Source: Psilocybe azurescens (Eukaryota; Basidiomycota; Agaricomycetes; Agaricales; Agrocybaceae). Taken from it: DNA of 64,000 bases. Positions within the stretch are counted from its first letter, which is position 1. Each line of letters starts with the position of its first letter. Below the pieces are notes generated by a model. The model saw nothing but the letters and a program-made list of their open reading frames with translations. It had not been told where the DNA came from and searched no databases. The position numbers and the translations under genes are program-made. Shown piece after piece: positions 52,051 to 63,169 of the stretch. Location: the NCBI GenBank assembly GCA_023853785.1, contig JAJIRX010000875.1, positions 62,001 to 126,000 on the forward strand, read 5' to 3'.

Positions 52051-52566
52051 CTATGCAACATGGTGAGAACCAATCTCAGAAGGACTTGTAGTCAGAGACT
52101 GAAATATTGTCTTAAGGGGCTAGATATGTGGCAAATATACAAGTAGATACATCAATTTAGTGGATCCATTTGGAGATTCACTGTAGATACCAAGCGCTCG
52201 AAATAGACAAAAAGCCATTGGCAGACCAAGACCAAACCAAAATAAGGAAAGAAGGAGACAGTGAAAAGATATAATCAAAAGAAGGCACAGTACTCCAAAT
52301 GACTCTACGCGTAATAGCCTTAGGGGCGGAAGCGCTCGTTAAAATTACCTACTAAATATGTTTGTTGCATTGAGGCTATTGTAAGAGCATCGTCGCGTTC
52401 CACAGATCTAGTTAAACACAGAATCAGTAATGTTATCTAATAAGGCTCAATGAACATACTTACGCACACTCTAGACATGTTCCGACGTATCTTGAACTCC
52501 TGTTCTATCCCACAGAATATTTAATTCATTGAACTCCTGAACGAGCGTTGGTATAGTGTCGTTGGA
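51274..52566. other. Amidohydrolase copy-2 promoter and flank
   Basis: A TATA-like TTTTATATA (plus strand) at 51315-51323 lies about 42 nt upstream of the ATG. Stretches at 51680-52050 resemble 40250-40690 upstream of copy 1. No other gene. Confidence 0.5.
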
Positions 52567-53690
52567 TTAACATTTTGTGAGATCAAGGATACTCATTTGT
52601 TTGACAGCATTCCGACGTGAAAGGAGAAGCACGGATATGTGAGGCAAAATGTCAAGACTGAAGGAGAATCTGGCATGCATATTGAGCGCGAATGTATCGA
52701 AGTTTGGAGGGACATGATCAGGGAGTATTTTCTGACTTTTGACTAGTTGTCTGACAATCGTTACGTTTGTCTCGAGCGCCTCGATCGACGGAAGCTCGAA
52801 ATGAAGATAATGTACTAATGCCGCTGCTACATCATGATTTAGAGGTAGTGAATCAGATACGGGGTCCAACTGCGTGATTCTCGTAAGGGAAGGAAGGGAG
52901 AATGCTCGGAAGATATAGAGTATACGCCTTGAAAATTGCTCTTAACATTGTTTGCTAGAAATGAACGATATTTAGAGGCTATGTTGGGTCACTTTAACAC
53001 CTTTATCCGCGATGGAGACTGTGTTCTCATTGCAAAAATGAACAGCTTCGCGATCCCGTGGTGGTTGAGATAGTGTTCCATAAATCTTGCCAACGGTCTC
53101 AAGGTCACTTTAAAAAAGGGTTTTTCCATCTCCTGCTTGGTAAGACTGTTCCCGCCGATTCATAACGAGCAGCTGGGAGTGACGACAAGGATCTCAATAA
53201 GAATTGAAGTCGCTATAAGATCATAGTGTGAGATGCGGGCGTCTGTAAGCTTCAGAATTTTTGCGGCGGGGAGTCCTTGGTCGACTTCAGGGAGAGCTCG
53301 TTTCGTCATGCTAGCAACGCCAAGATCTTCTAAAAGCGGCATCCTCCTTAAAATCAATAAGCAATTCGTATAAGGTAAATGGACATTCTATGGTGATACA
53401 TCATAAATTAGATAACTATGTTGCTCGGGGGTTAATTTGTAGTCCGCGTCCTTGAATGTATGTAACATGGGCGCATAATTATAGAAAAATGATCCTCGTT
53501 CATTCATAGAAGCAAAGAACTCCTTGATGCCAGGAATGTATAAATGCAGATGCATATCCACCAAGCAGGGAGCAGGGAGATATAAAACGTCTCATTGACG
53601 GCCAGTCGTCTCGAAGTCAATCTCGGTGATTTTCAAACGTTCAATACGTTTCCAGTTATCACTGACAACTGTTTTCGGGGCGCGGACCTT
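52567..53690 (-). pseudogene. F-box/LRR-type protein remnant
   Basis: Minus-strand pieces resemble the leucine-rich-repeat half of agaricomycete F-box proteins. In order from 53690: RLKITEIDFETTGRQ, LPAPCLVDMHLHLYIPGIKE, FKDADYKLTPEQHS, RMPLLEDLGVASMTKRALPE, GLPAAKILKLTDARISHYD, and near 52869 DPVSDSLPLNHDVAAALVHY. An in-frame stop follows TTGRQ and the pieces lie in different frames with no convincing introns. No F-box itself was found upstream. Likely a decayed gene. Confidence 0.5.
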
Positions 53691-54299
53691 AGAATACACA
53701 GCCACTTGCTATCTATAATATATCTATAATATAAGAGAGCTCAATGACTAAGCAATTCCGAAAAAGGAGATTTAATTTTACCTAAGCATGACTAATTATT
53801 ATTAAGCAGACCGCTGTGTTTTGGGGCTGCCGCTGCGGGGCCTTTGGAAACAAACAACCAGTGGCTGATGGCAAACAACAAAATGGGTGCCACAAAGCCT
53901 GGAAAACATTCTGTGCTTAAATAATGAACCCTCAATGTGTCTATTAGCCATACCCAGCTGTATTGAAGCTGCTTTGGGTGGCTCTGAAAACAAAAAATAT
54001 GCACACTCTTGCATGCACAGTGCACAGTGCACTATGAGCAAGTGGATCAATAAATCTGTATCAAAGACTATTTGAATGGGACATTTCTGCCTGCAGATAT
54101 TGTGGTTGGTTGACACCTTTGTAATGGAGACTATGTATTGGATAAAAGAGTTAAAAGGCTGTAATAAATACAACTAAATAAATATCAAAACAGGGGGCAT
54201 TGTGGACAGTGGAAAAGTTAGTATGAAATGAATTATAGTTGGAACTGTTTACATAAAGGTGTAGACAGAAAGATAGCACTGGGACACAATTTTACAATG
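53691..54299. other. AT-rich non-coding flank
   Basis: Leads into the repeat tract. A short GTGCACAGTGCACTATG repeat-like word occurs near 54018. No gene. Confidence 0.4.
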
Positions 54300-55570
54300 G
54301 GAAAGGTTAGGGGACAGCTATTTTAGATTTTAATTGTGAAGAGTGTAATCTGTAAATTTTAAAATGATACAGTGCTGCAGGTGCTGTGCATAGTAGAATA
54401 TTCCAGTTCTCTATGCAAAAAGAATGTTATTACAAGTAATCTACACAATAATTGTTCAAGTGTGGGGTGGGGATATATTGTGGAAATGTATAGTAGCATG
54501 GACATAGTGCTAAAGGTGGCATGCTTTTGTAGAGAAATACCCAAATGTGTTTCATTAGACATAGAAAGGGTGAAGTGATGAAATATTGATATTATATTTG
54601 GTATGGAGATGTAGAGCACCAACTTAGCAAATCCCAGATGCACTGTGCTGTTTAGCTTTATGACTGACACATAGCAACAGAGGGATTTGTGGATATGTGG
54701 GTGCTATTTAAATAAAGATTTGGATAGAAAGATAGAACTGAGACATGCCTTTGTAATTGAAAATAGGTGATATACAGTGCTGTATAGGTAGTAAAATTAA
54801 TTTTGAGAATAAAGCTGGAGTATGCTTTGCCCATGTAGTGGGTAAAATTAAAGAGAGTGTTAACTAATAGGAGTGGGAATTGACATTTGAATTTTAATGT
54901 ACTATAGGATATAGATTGATGTGATTAATTCATTTACAGGACCAAAGTGGTGGGGGCTGGGAATAGCTATTTGGATTTTGAAGAAAAAAAGTGTAAGTTA
55001 TAAATTTTAAAATGGCACAGCGCCGCAGGTGCTGTGCATATCAAGATATTGGTGGGTAATGAAAGGGCAGTCAAGTATTATAAGTAATAGAGGCAATAAT
55101 TGGCAAATAATTGGGAGTGGTGATGGGCAGGGATGTAGATTGACTGAGTACAGGGGTGAAGTTGTGGTGGATTAGTTGGAGTGGGTGTAATATGGTTTTA
55201 AATTTTGGTTGGAGATTTGTGAGATTGTTAGATAGAGACAGAAATGTTCACTGTTATTGACAGTCAGTAAAAAAAAGTGAGTATGGAGGTGGTACAAATG
55301 TCTATAGTGAGATAGAGAGATGGAGCAGTGATAAGATGTAGGCCTGAGGATGAAGCAGAAGTGGTGAGTGGGGTGAATGCTCTGTGATATGTTATGAAAA
55401 TTGATTTTAGATTGTAATGTACTATAGGGTGTAGATTGATGTGATTAAATTTTGTAGAATTAAAGTAGTGGGGTGTAGAGACAGATATTTTGGTTGTGAA
55501 GAGAAAGTGTAAGCTATGAAATTTAAAATAGCATGGCACCTATGGTGCTGTGCCTATGAGGTGAGTGATA
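54300..55570. repeat. AT-rich tract with three diverged direct repeats
   Basis: A composite motif occurs at about 54310-54395, 54950-55045 and 55475-55560. It consists of an AAGTGTAAG-like word, AAATTTTAAAAT(A/G)G, then a GCACAGCGCCGCAGGTGCTGTG-like imperfect hairpin. A second shared block, TAATGTACTATAGG..TAGATTGATGTGATTAA, precedes the last two at about 54893 and 55418. Spacing is about 640 and 520 bp. No reading frame of note. Confidence 0.65.
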
Positions 55571-55904
55571 GATAGTAAATGAGTAGTGCAGTATTGCATA
55601 AAATATAAAGTAGAATAATAATTGATTGGGAGTGGATATGGGTGTGAATATTAAAACAGACATGGTGGCAAAGGTACTGTGGATTAGTTGGAATGGGTTT
55701 AATATGGTTTAAAAAATTTGTTTGAGATTGTTGAAGCAAAAGAAATTTAATGGACACAGAATATAGAGTGCTGTGTATAAATATTTGTGTATTTGTTCAC
55801 TGTTATTGACTGAGTATATATAATCTGACTATGAAGATGCTGTGTGCCTCCATAGTGGGATGCAAGAGTGCAACCCCAACAAGCTGTAGAGCAGGCTGTG
55901 AAGT

Positions 55905-56206
55905 AGGGGAGGGTGAGCGCAGCTCATCCCCCTCCCACATTATATTAGGAGGTGTGAAGCAAGGGGGATGAGTGCAGCTCATCCCCCAAGAGTGACTGCT
56001 ATTATTATTATTTTCATGAGACATGGAGTGTCAATAAAAAGGGGGATGAGCGAAGCTCATTCCCCCAAGATATAATAATTGTAATTGGTATTATTTATTT
56101 TTCAATGAGGAGGCGAGGGCGCCCGACAAAGCGAAGGTCTGGGGGCGCAGCCCCATGAGCTGTTGACCCTGCCGTGAAGCACAGGGGGTGAGCGAAGCGA
56201 ATCCCC
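55905..56206. repeat. Cluster of palindromes closed by GNA triloops
   Basis: At least five inverted repeats lie within 300 bp: 55905-55936 (arms around GAGC-GCA-GCTC), 55963-55987 (GGGGGATGAG, centre TGCAG, CTCATCCCCC), 56041-56066 (GGGGGATGAGC-GAA-GCTCATTCCCCC), 56142-56154 (GGGGC-GCA-GCCCC) and 56184-56206 (GGGGGTGAGC-GAA-GCGAATCCCC). Each folds around G-C-A or G-A-A. Another, AGCGGAC-GAA-GTCCGCT, is at 60048-60064. Confidence 0.8.
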
Positions 56207-56504
56207 GACGCGTAGCGGCGGGTCATAAAGCTCGTCATTATATAATGATAGCAGCCGCTTATATAATGATAACAGCTGCTATCCTCCACAAACATGAGTA
56301 CTGCGCCCGTCTCGTGCTGACTGATCTTCAGCGATTGTGTACGTTCGAGCCCCTCCGAGCTTTCAAAGTCGCTATTTCGCAGTCCGTACGAACGGCGCAA
56401 CTTCACCCCTGCCATACTCTTCTGCTTCACTGAATCAACGCTCTCATTAGGATGTGAACAATCGTTGACCACTGTAGCGCGCATGAATTACATTCTCCAG
56501 CCGC

Positions 56505-57603
56505 TCCTTCATCGCTCCTTCGTATCACTACCTCTATCAACCCCACACTTTTCTCAGACGAACCCGAGTTTTTGTTTCGCAGCAAGAGCTTTGGTGAAGC
56601 CTTTGAATTTCTTTTCGACAAAAATCGTGAACGCAATACGGGCTTGATCCGGATTCACTGCGCATCAATAAACTATGCAAGAACCTCCTGTTCATGTGTA
56701 GGTTGCACCTATATTCGGATGTCCGTATATCGCCATCTGGAAATTTTGGAGGATACTACGAAAATACAACGGCCATCTTCTCTTCTCATCGCTTCATACT
56801 CGTTTTGAGATTGAATCATTTTTCCGACCAACTCTCCTGGCCCAACAGGAGCTTGAGTACTAACGATCTGTCAATGATTACACTTCCGTCTTCGCCTTTC
56901 AGTCTGACCTCTCTTCATTTTCCTCTGGGATTTCTATATATTGTCACACTTATCTTTTCTCATCGAACATACGACCTGTCCACCGCCTTCGTCATTCTCA
57001 AAGCTGCTCTCTACCTCTCCATCCCCTTTCTCCATGACGAGATTCAAGCCCGCATCGTGCAAGAAATGATGCACGCCCTGTTCCACGCTTTCATCATGTT
57101 CAACGAATATGAAAGCCTTACTGGCGGGAAGTGGGGAACTGGAAGATGCCACTACCATCAATGTGTGTACCGAGTGCCTCGAATTCTCGAGTTCGCACGG
57201 AACAAGATTTGAAGAACCCGGTCCTCGAATGTGAAGCTTGCCGTGGCCTTGTCGGCATTTTCGGTGAGTGCTGGTGCACCTAGAGTTTGCGTCCCTACCT
57301 CAGAAGATTTAGGACTTGATTCTGAAGGGCGTTGGGAAGAGGACGACGCCCATGAATGTGTTCTCACTTCTCATTGCGGCGGAGCATGCTCTGGGGAAGT
57401 TGGCGACCAATATCGATGCATGAGCGGACGTCGCTAGGGATATGATCACGTCAGCTAGGAAACCTATTGATGAGCTGCTCGTGAAAGACTCAGAGAAGTG
57501 TTTTGGGGCGGAGGAGTGGATGGAGATTATGGAGAACAATGGGGTGAGGTTTGAGGACGGAGAGAGGGTAGAATCGGGGTTTGATGTGATCGTTTTGGAG
57601 TAG
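56505..57603 (+). pseudogene. BTB/POZ-domain protein, frame-disrupted
   Basis: Plus-strand segments give a familiar agaricomycete BTB protein in order: LRITTSINPTLFSDEPEFLF, SKSFGEAFEFLFDKNRER, GLDPDSLRINKLCKNLLFMC, LHLYSDVRISPSGNFGG, IFSSHRFILVLR (BTB core), ITLPSSPFSLTSLHF, LGFLYIVTLIFSHRTYDLST, ILKAALYLSIPFLHDEIQAR, then AEEWMEIMENNGVRFEDGER near the end and a stop at 57603. Frame changes are needed near 56640, 56805, 57145 and 57300, with no splice signals to explain them. BTB proteins of this family are possible Cullin-3 adaptors. Likely a recent pseudogene. Confidence 0.65.
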
Positions 57604-58039
57604 CTTGAGATATTTATTTGATAGTAGCGGCCTCCACATAGAAACAGTCGCTATTCCATGTCGCTATCAATGCGAGGAGATAGAAAAATGTATGCGTGCA
57701 TGAGAGAATGAGATTTCATTAGGTGGTCGAGGCTTCAAACTTCATGGTTTGAGGTGAAGAAGACGGAGCGGGCGTAGATTTACCGACGTTTCGATTTCGG
57801 CATTGTGGGCGGCCTGGAGGTAGGTTGGATTAGGTGTATGACAAGTAAACACGGAACCGATTGATGGGGAGTGAGGATGCAAGAGTGCAAACAAGCGCGT
57901 GAACGGCGATGAATGAGGAACAAAACGCGAAGAGTTATTAGATGTAAGAAAATAAAAGTTACATTCAGATACTGTTTTCCAACATAGCGAGCATCTCCAA
58001 ATCGTGAACTTTCTCCTTGATAACTTTGGATTTACCGTC
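57604..58039. other. Intergenic
   Basis: Between convergent pseudogenes; no gene. Confidence 0.45.
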
Positions 58040-58375
58040 CTACCCTTGCCTTGCTTCCCCAATTAAAATCACATAACCACATAAGCCAGGGAAGGGTACA
58101 GTCGCCTTCCACCTTTTCCACCAGTATGGCATTCGGTCGCCGGAGATTGCCAACAAACGCCTGATAGGCAGTATTTTAACTGCGCCATGGATGTTGGCCA
58201 TGACGTCCATGTGCATGCCACTGAGCAGCTCCACTCCATAGTACAGCTGGGGCGCGAGGTTGGCGTCAGCGAGTAGGCGGTGAGCATCCGCAGAGGAAGT
58301 CTCGTAGATTATCACAGGGACATCTTTGTCCCCAGTTCCAATCAATGTTTCAAATGGTTTACCCAAACTCAACAA
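58040..58375 (-). pseudogene. Fragment of a kinase-like protein
   Basis: An isolated minus-strand frame of 111 codons contains DAHRLLADANLAPQLYYGVE and GMHMDVM, the N-lobe pattern of the kinase-like proteins common in agaricomycete genomes. The catalytic loop and C-lobe are absent, so this is a fragment. It lies directly downstream of the nuclease-like gene. Confidence 0.4.
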
Positions 58376-58486
58376 GCTGATGAAGACTTCTAGCGGTCAT
58401 TATCGATGTGGTACTACATGAAGAATTACGTCAAATCTCCTTCCAAGTGCTGTGGTAAATATCTTCCAACTCCAGACAATACCGGA

Positions 58487-59817
58487 TCAAATAAACCAAT
58501 CGTCCTCTAAAAGGTCTTCACAGCTATGTTCGATCTAGTAAAATATGAGTACAACAGATATCCGAAGAAGCCAATAACATACCCAGGATGCAAGGATGCC
58601 AGATATCATGTCTGGCGGCACATCAGGAATGACCTCATGGCCTAAATTTTCCTGGGGAGCAGCTGAATACGCGCGATCTGAAACCCTATATGAAGCTCCC
58701 TTGCCATCCTGGTTGACAGTAAGCATGAGGAAGAGCCATTCGTAACCATTTGTCAATGTACCCCGTATATGAGTTTTTCTGCACAACAGTAAGCTCTTTA
58801 GAATCAGGAAATGAAGATGGAAATCGCACTTCAGCTTTTCGCAGCTGCGTAGAGTTGTAATACAATCTGGGGGATATGATTGTCAAGCTTCACATCTTGA
58901 GCCTTCGCTTCAACAACAAAAACCCCAAACACCGACTCAATATACTGCATAAGATTCCGAATCCCAGGGTTGTTCAAGAAGAATCCTGTATTCCACAAAG
59001 AATGAGAACAGAACAAGTAGATATAACATGACTCACGGGCCATCTTGGGATCATTAGTGACAATGATGGTATAATCAACAATGCCTGCTAGTATGACTTC
59101 AGATCCTAAAACTGTCGGTACAGTGACTGGTGAAACATTATATTCAATGTTAAGCACCATTTTTTTTGCAGGAGGCAACATTGCAGATGCACGATAAAGG
59201 AAGGCATCGACCCAGGTGCGGGAGCTGGCTTCAGACTATCATTTTACCTGAATTAAAAATGAACTCACAATAAGGATGTCAATCAATACGCACAGGTTTT
59301 GCAACAAGATGAAGGAGCATATCCAAGAACTTGTGCATATTCTCGGAGGACATCAAATGGTCCATGCTGACTAATTTTGCTGTAGCGACTCGTTGAGCCA
59401 CGTCATCTTTTAGAAAAAGTGGTGGTCCTGGGGAAATCTGGACATTGCTGACATGCGCCAAGCTAGCGGACGAGAACACATGGCTCTGGCTCTAGTATGA
59501 AACAACTGACAGTTGACAACAATCAAAGACATACTTTGGTTGCAATTTTTATCTTGGAGTCCATCCACTGAAGAAGGCCATCCAGCTGTGCCAGTGCGTC
59601 CTCATCAATCTCCTGTGTCTAGCTCGATGCTCTCAGGATTGGTCTTGTCAGGACCAACATCTTCAGTGATCGTGCTCCTAAACTTCTGAAGGACACGGAA
59701 CGCTGAAAAGAGTTCTATTCTGCTGAAGTTGGATCGAATTTTATGCTTCTTGAATCGCTCGCATGGTAGACATGGTGGCGTTGAGGAGTATGGGTTGTTT
59801 TGCAAGTTGTTTTGCAC
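58487..59817 (-). CDS. Nuclease-like (PD-(D/E)XK-type motif) protein of a fungal expanded family
   Basis: Segments in order: an N-terminal Cys/basic region (TPPCLPCERFKKHKI), EIDEDALAQLDGLLQWMDSK, LAHVSNVQISPGPPLFLKDD, TWVDAFLYRASAMLPPAKKM, LNIEYNVSPVTVP, then GIVDYTIIVTND, GVFVVEAKAQDVKLDNHIPQ, ALTNGYEWLFL-like GTLTNGYEWLFLML, DMISGILASW and the end IEHSCEDLLEDDWFI at 58487. The D..(X)n..EAK spacing followed by a basic/helical HIPQIVLQLYAAAK matches the core of restriction-endonuclease-like folds, so nuclease activity is an inference. I know this as a large, mostly unannotated basidiomycete family. Two or three one-base shifts (near 59625, 59245, 58810) leave its integrity uncertain. Confidence 0.5.
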
Positions 59818-61470
59818 GATGGATCTTCAGACGCGTGTTTGGTTCTGTTGTATCGTGACACCCTTTCAAATTCAAATTGATCAATTAGCGTGATGAATAT
59901 TCTGCGGCTATCATGGTGTCTATATTATCTCATATCCCAAAATCCAATCCTTTTCCAGTCTTATTTTTATTCTTACGGTCAGAGGTATAAAAGCGCAACA
60001 CGCTCCGTCTGTAAATCAGGTTAGTCTTTTCACTCATATCCTGAAAGAGCGGACGAAGTCCGCTATTACCAGCCGAAGGAATTGCACTACGGCATAATAT
60101 TTAGTATTTATTACAAATTGCCAATAGGAGTCCTGAAATTTTTATCTATATGTGGTGTTTATTTACATCTATGTACTAGATTGCAACTAACAAATGCAAA
60201 ATACTTCGGCAGGTAATCTCAGACCCTTGTTTCTTCAATTTTACTCTGGCCTCATCCAAATGATGTCACCGCTGCTAGCTGCTACTTCCTCATGTACATG
60301 TTCAAGTCGAACAAACACGTCTTGAGCTCCTCGAATAGATCGGAGAACGCTGGTTGGTGCTCGTGAGCAATATTCATCGTCCGCTAAGTCTTTTGGTAGA
60401 CGATTAATATAATTAGGACCTCAAGAAATTCGTACGTTATATTGTTCTCGTTTCCCTAAATCTTTTTACAATTTATTTTATCAGGTTAGCGCCACACCGT
60501 AAGTATTCATAATCAAGTGCTCTCAAGTTCCATTCCTCGGCTCAAGAACCTCTATGTCTCCCCTATACTATTAGCCCTCGGAACGTGCCTCAACTCATTT
60601 AGGAGCCTGGGTGTGCACAATGAATGGATTGTACACAACGCAGCTCGCTGATGAGGAGTCAGTCTGTCAATGAAAAGAATTACTCAGCAGGAGGTGGACA
60701 GTCCAGCACAAGACACGGAGGGTAGACGACCACAACGAGGTGGCACGTCACGTAGAGTGGGAGCCATGGATGACTGTTCACGGCATTGGCAGCGAGATGC
60801 GATTGGACCGGTAGACGGCGTTTATACGAAGAGGGGTGGGTTAAACAAGTGGGCAGAATTACAAAAGGGGGGCGGGAGCTAGATGTTGACGCGAACGTCT
60901 TCAGTCTCTGCTTAGTACAAAAAATTACGTTAGAAAACTGAATTACACCAGTACACCTCACGTGCATTAGATATCCGGCTTCTCGGCATTGTTATTAATA
61001 TTTTCCAAAACCAAAACCAAACCTTCCCAATCTTGTCGCAACCTTCCCTAAATTTGAAACGTCGACATTCATCGATGCAAGTTATCGAGGTAACAATGAA
61101 ATGTAATACAATAGCGACAACATAAAATGTTTAACCTTAAACTCTAGGGCGGTTAAAGCGAAGGATGAAAATAAATATTGATTCATTCGGGCAGGAAGCA
61201 CAGGCGTGCGACGCTCTAAGTTGCAATACATGAATGTGTATGGAAAGGAACGGATATCAGAAGCTCTAAAGTGAGTATAGGTATATATATAATTAGTACA
61301 CTATGCGTCTAAATTAGGAGGGGTTGTATCATGATGTTGCAAACGACTATGTAAGGATTGATGTCGAGTACAATGAGTGTTGCAGGATGGAGTCGTCATA
61401 AAGATAGGACAGAGCATTGAATTCAAAAGAAAGGGATCGAAAGATGTCAAGCACACATCCAATAATGCGT
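59818..61470. other. Intergenic, no supported gene
   Basis: Contains one GNA-type palindrome (60048-60064). No coherent coding pattern on either strand. Confidence 0.45.
60048..60064. repeat. 17-nt perfect hairpin with GAA loop
   Basis: AGCGGAC, GAA, GTCCGCT: seven-base perfect arms around a GNA triloop with a C-G closing pair, the same layout as the cluster near 56 kb. Confidence 0.7.
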
Positions 61471-63169
61471 TCACTTCGAATAAGGAGGGAGAGATGAGGT
61501 GGAGGAAGAATGATGGAGCGATTTCTCCGAGTCCTTGTTGCGACCTAAATGCGCCTTAGCAAGGGGGCCTTTCTCGGAAGAAGGCGTGGCTGGGGTGGCC
61601 ACAGGCTCGGTGTTGGCCTGGGAGCGATTGTGTGCCATGTGTGCCCTGATGAGATGTCCGGCTGCGAGGGCACTGAGGAGAGAGAGCTCGCCAGCCATGA
61701 CGGCAGCGGCGATGAGGCGTGCAAGACCTTGGGAGTTCTGCCCAGGACTGGTGGGGTGGGCGCCTCTCAGGCCGAGCATCTCGAGCACGCTCTTTTGTGG
61801 GCCGAGAACTGTTCCTCCTCCTACGGTGCCAACTTCGATGCATGACATGCTGACGGTCGTGAGCAGGTCCTCGCCATCATTGACGCTGTAGATTATATAG
61901 AATATCACAGTTTAGCGAAGCCAACAGGAAGAAAGAAGAGAGAAGAACGCACGCTTCCATGAGGGTCATGCACATGGAACTTTCCACATTTTGTGCGGGG
62001 TGGCCAAGAATATGGCAGTAAGAATATTGGCTGCGTGGGCATTGAACCCTCCAATAGAACCGGCCATCGCGCTTCCGATGAGATTCTTCTTCGTGTTCAA
62101 ATTCACCAACGCTGCGACAGTGGTCTTCAATACCGTCGTTACGACCTTGCCTGGAATGACAGCCTCAGCCACGACGCTCTTCCCGCGTCCTTCGATCCAG
62201 TTGATAGCAGCGGGCTTCTTGTCTGTGCAGTAGTTGCCCGAAAGGGCAAGGACAACCATCGTAGGGTACCGTTCTTGTATCACCTCCAAGGCTTTCTCTG
62301 TGCCCTTCGAGACCATGTTCATACCCATCGTGTCTCCAGTGGCAGTCGCAAACCGGACATAAAGCGTCCTCCCAGCCATGGCCGTCTTCGAGCTCTTCAA
62401 TTTCGCAAAGCGCGATGTACTCTCGAAAGCTTTCTTGAGAGTCGCGTGGCCTTCTTCGGAGTCGACCCAGATCTTGGCGTCAGCGGCGTAGACGATGCTC
62501 GGGAAGTCGATGGCTGGACCACGGGTCATGCCGTCTTGGGTAAGGACAGTTGTTACCCCTCCTCCTGCGTTAAGGGCTTGCAGCCTCTAGAAGCAAGTGC
62601 CACGAGGGTACCTTCGGCAGTGGCCATGGGGATAGGTACAGGGTACCATCGACATACAGAGGTCCTGCGATACCGAGTGGAAGGGGATATACCCGACGAC
62701 GTTCTCGCAGCATGCGCCAAGGACCTTTGAGTAGTCGTAGTGAGACAACGGGATATCAGATGCTTCGAGGATCTGTGTGGACGAAGCACGAGCTAGTTAA
62801 GGAAGACAGCGGGAGTTCAGCTATTGTGGTCATCGCGAAATGAACCAAATCAAACTCACAGATCAACGCTCGTCTAATCCTAACTGCCCTCTCCAATTCA
62901 TTCATGCCTAGGACCTTCTCCAATGAGTATGCAGCGATCTTGCTGCACTGTGCCAACATGATAATTTGTTCATCTTTCAAGAGTGCCAGTGATTCGCTGA
63001 CAGGTCGGCGTCCATTCTCAAAGATTTCGATGCACTGCGGGAGAGAGCGAACTTCTTCAGCCACAGACTTCAGGTTTTCACTGCTGTCTGCCGAGTATGA
63101 TGTGTCGGAAGAATTGGAGGTGTAAGGAGGTGTAGACAGACGGAATGGGGTGCGGAGGCTTGATAGCAT
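61471..63169 (-). CDS. HMG-CoA reductase, catalytic domain only, with small frame breaks
   Basis: Makes mevalonate from HMG-CoA with NADPH, the committed step of ergosterol and terpenoid synthesis. Exons 63169-62860, 62792-61953 and 61885-61471 give about 522 residues. Landmarks: ECIEIF-like [17 protein letters not shown] linker, [23 protein letters not shown] (catalytic Glu), [28 protein letters not shown] (catalytic Asp), [15 protein letters not shown] (catalytic Lys), GTVGGGT, and [12 protein letters not shown] (catalytic His). The C-terminal tail is Ser-rich. Four one-base deletions are needed, next to the G4 run at 62683-62686, at 62635-62636, at 62577 and in the G4 run at 61997-62000. 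No sterol-sensing or other membrane helices are encoded in the 830 bp upstream, whereas fungal enzymes normally have about 500 N-terminal residues of membrane domain. Confidence 0.85.

Noticed and set aside
61993..62730. 245-codon plus-strand ORF
   Set aside because: Complementary to the HMG-CoA reductase exon; the minus strand carries the conserved catalytic motifs.
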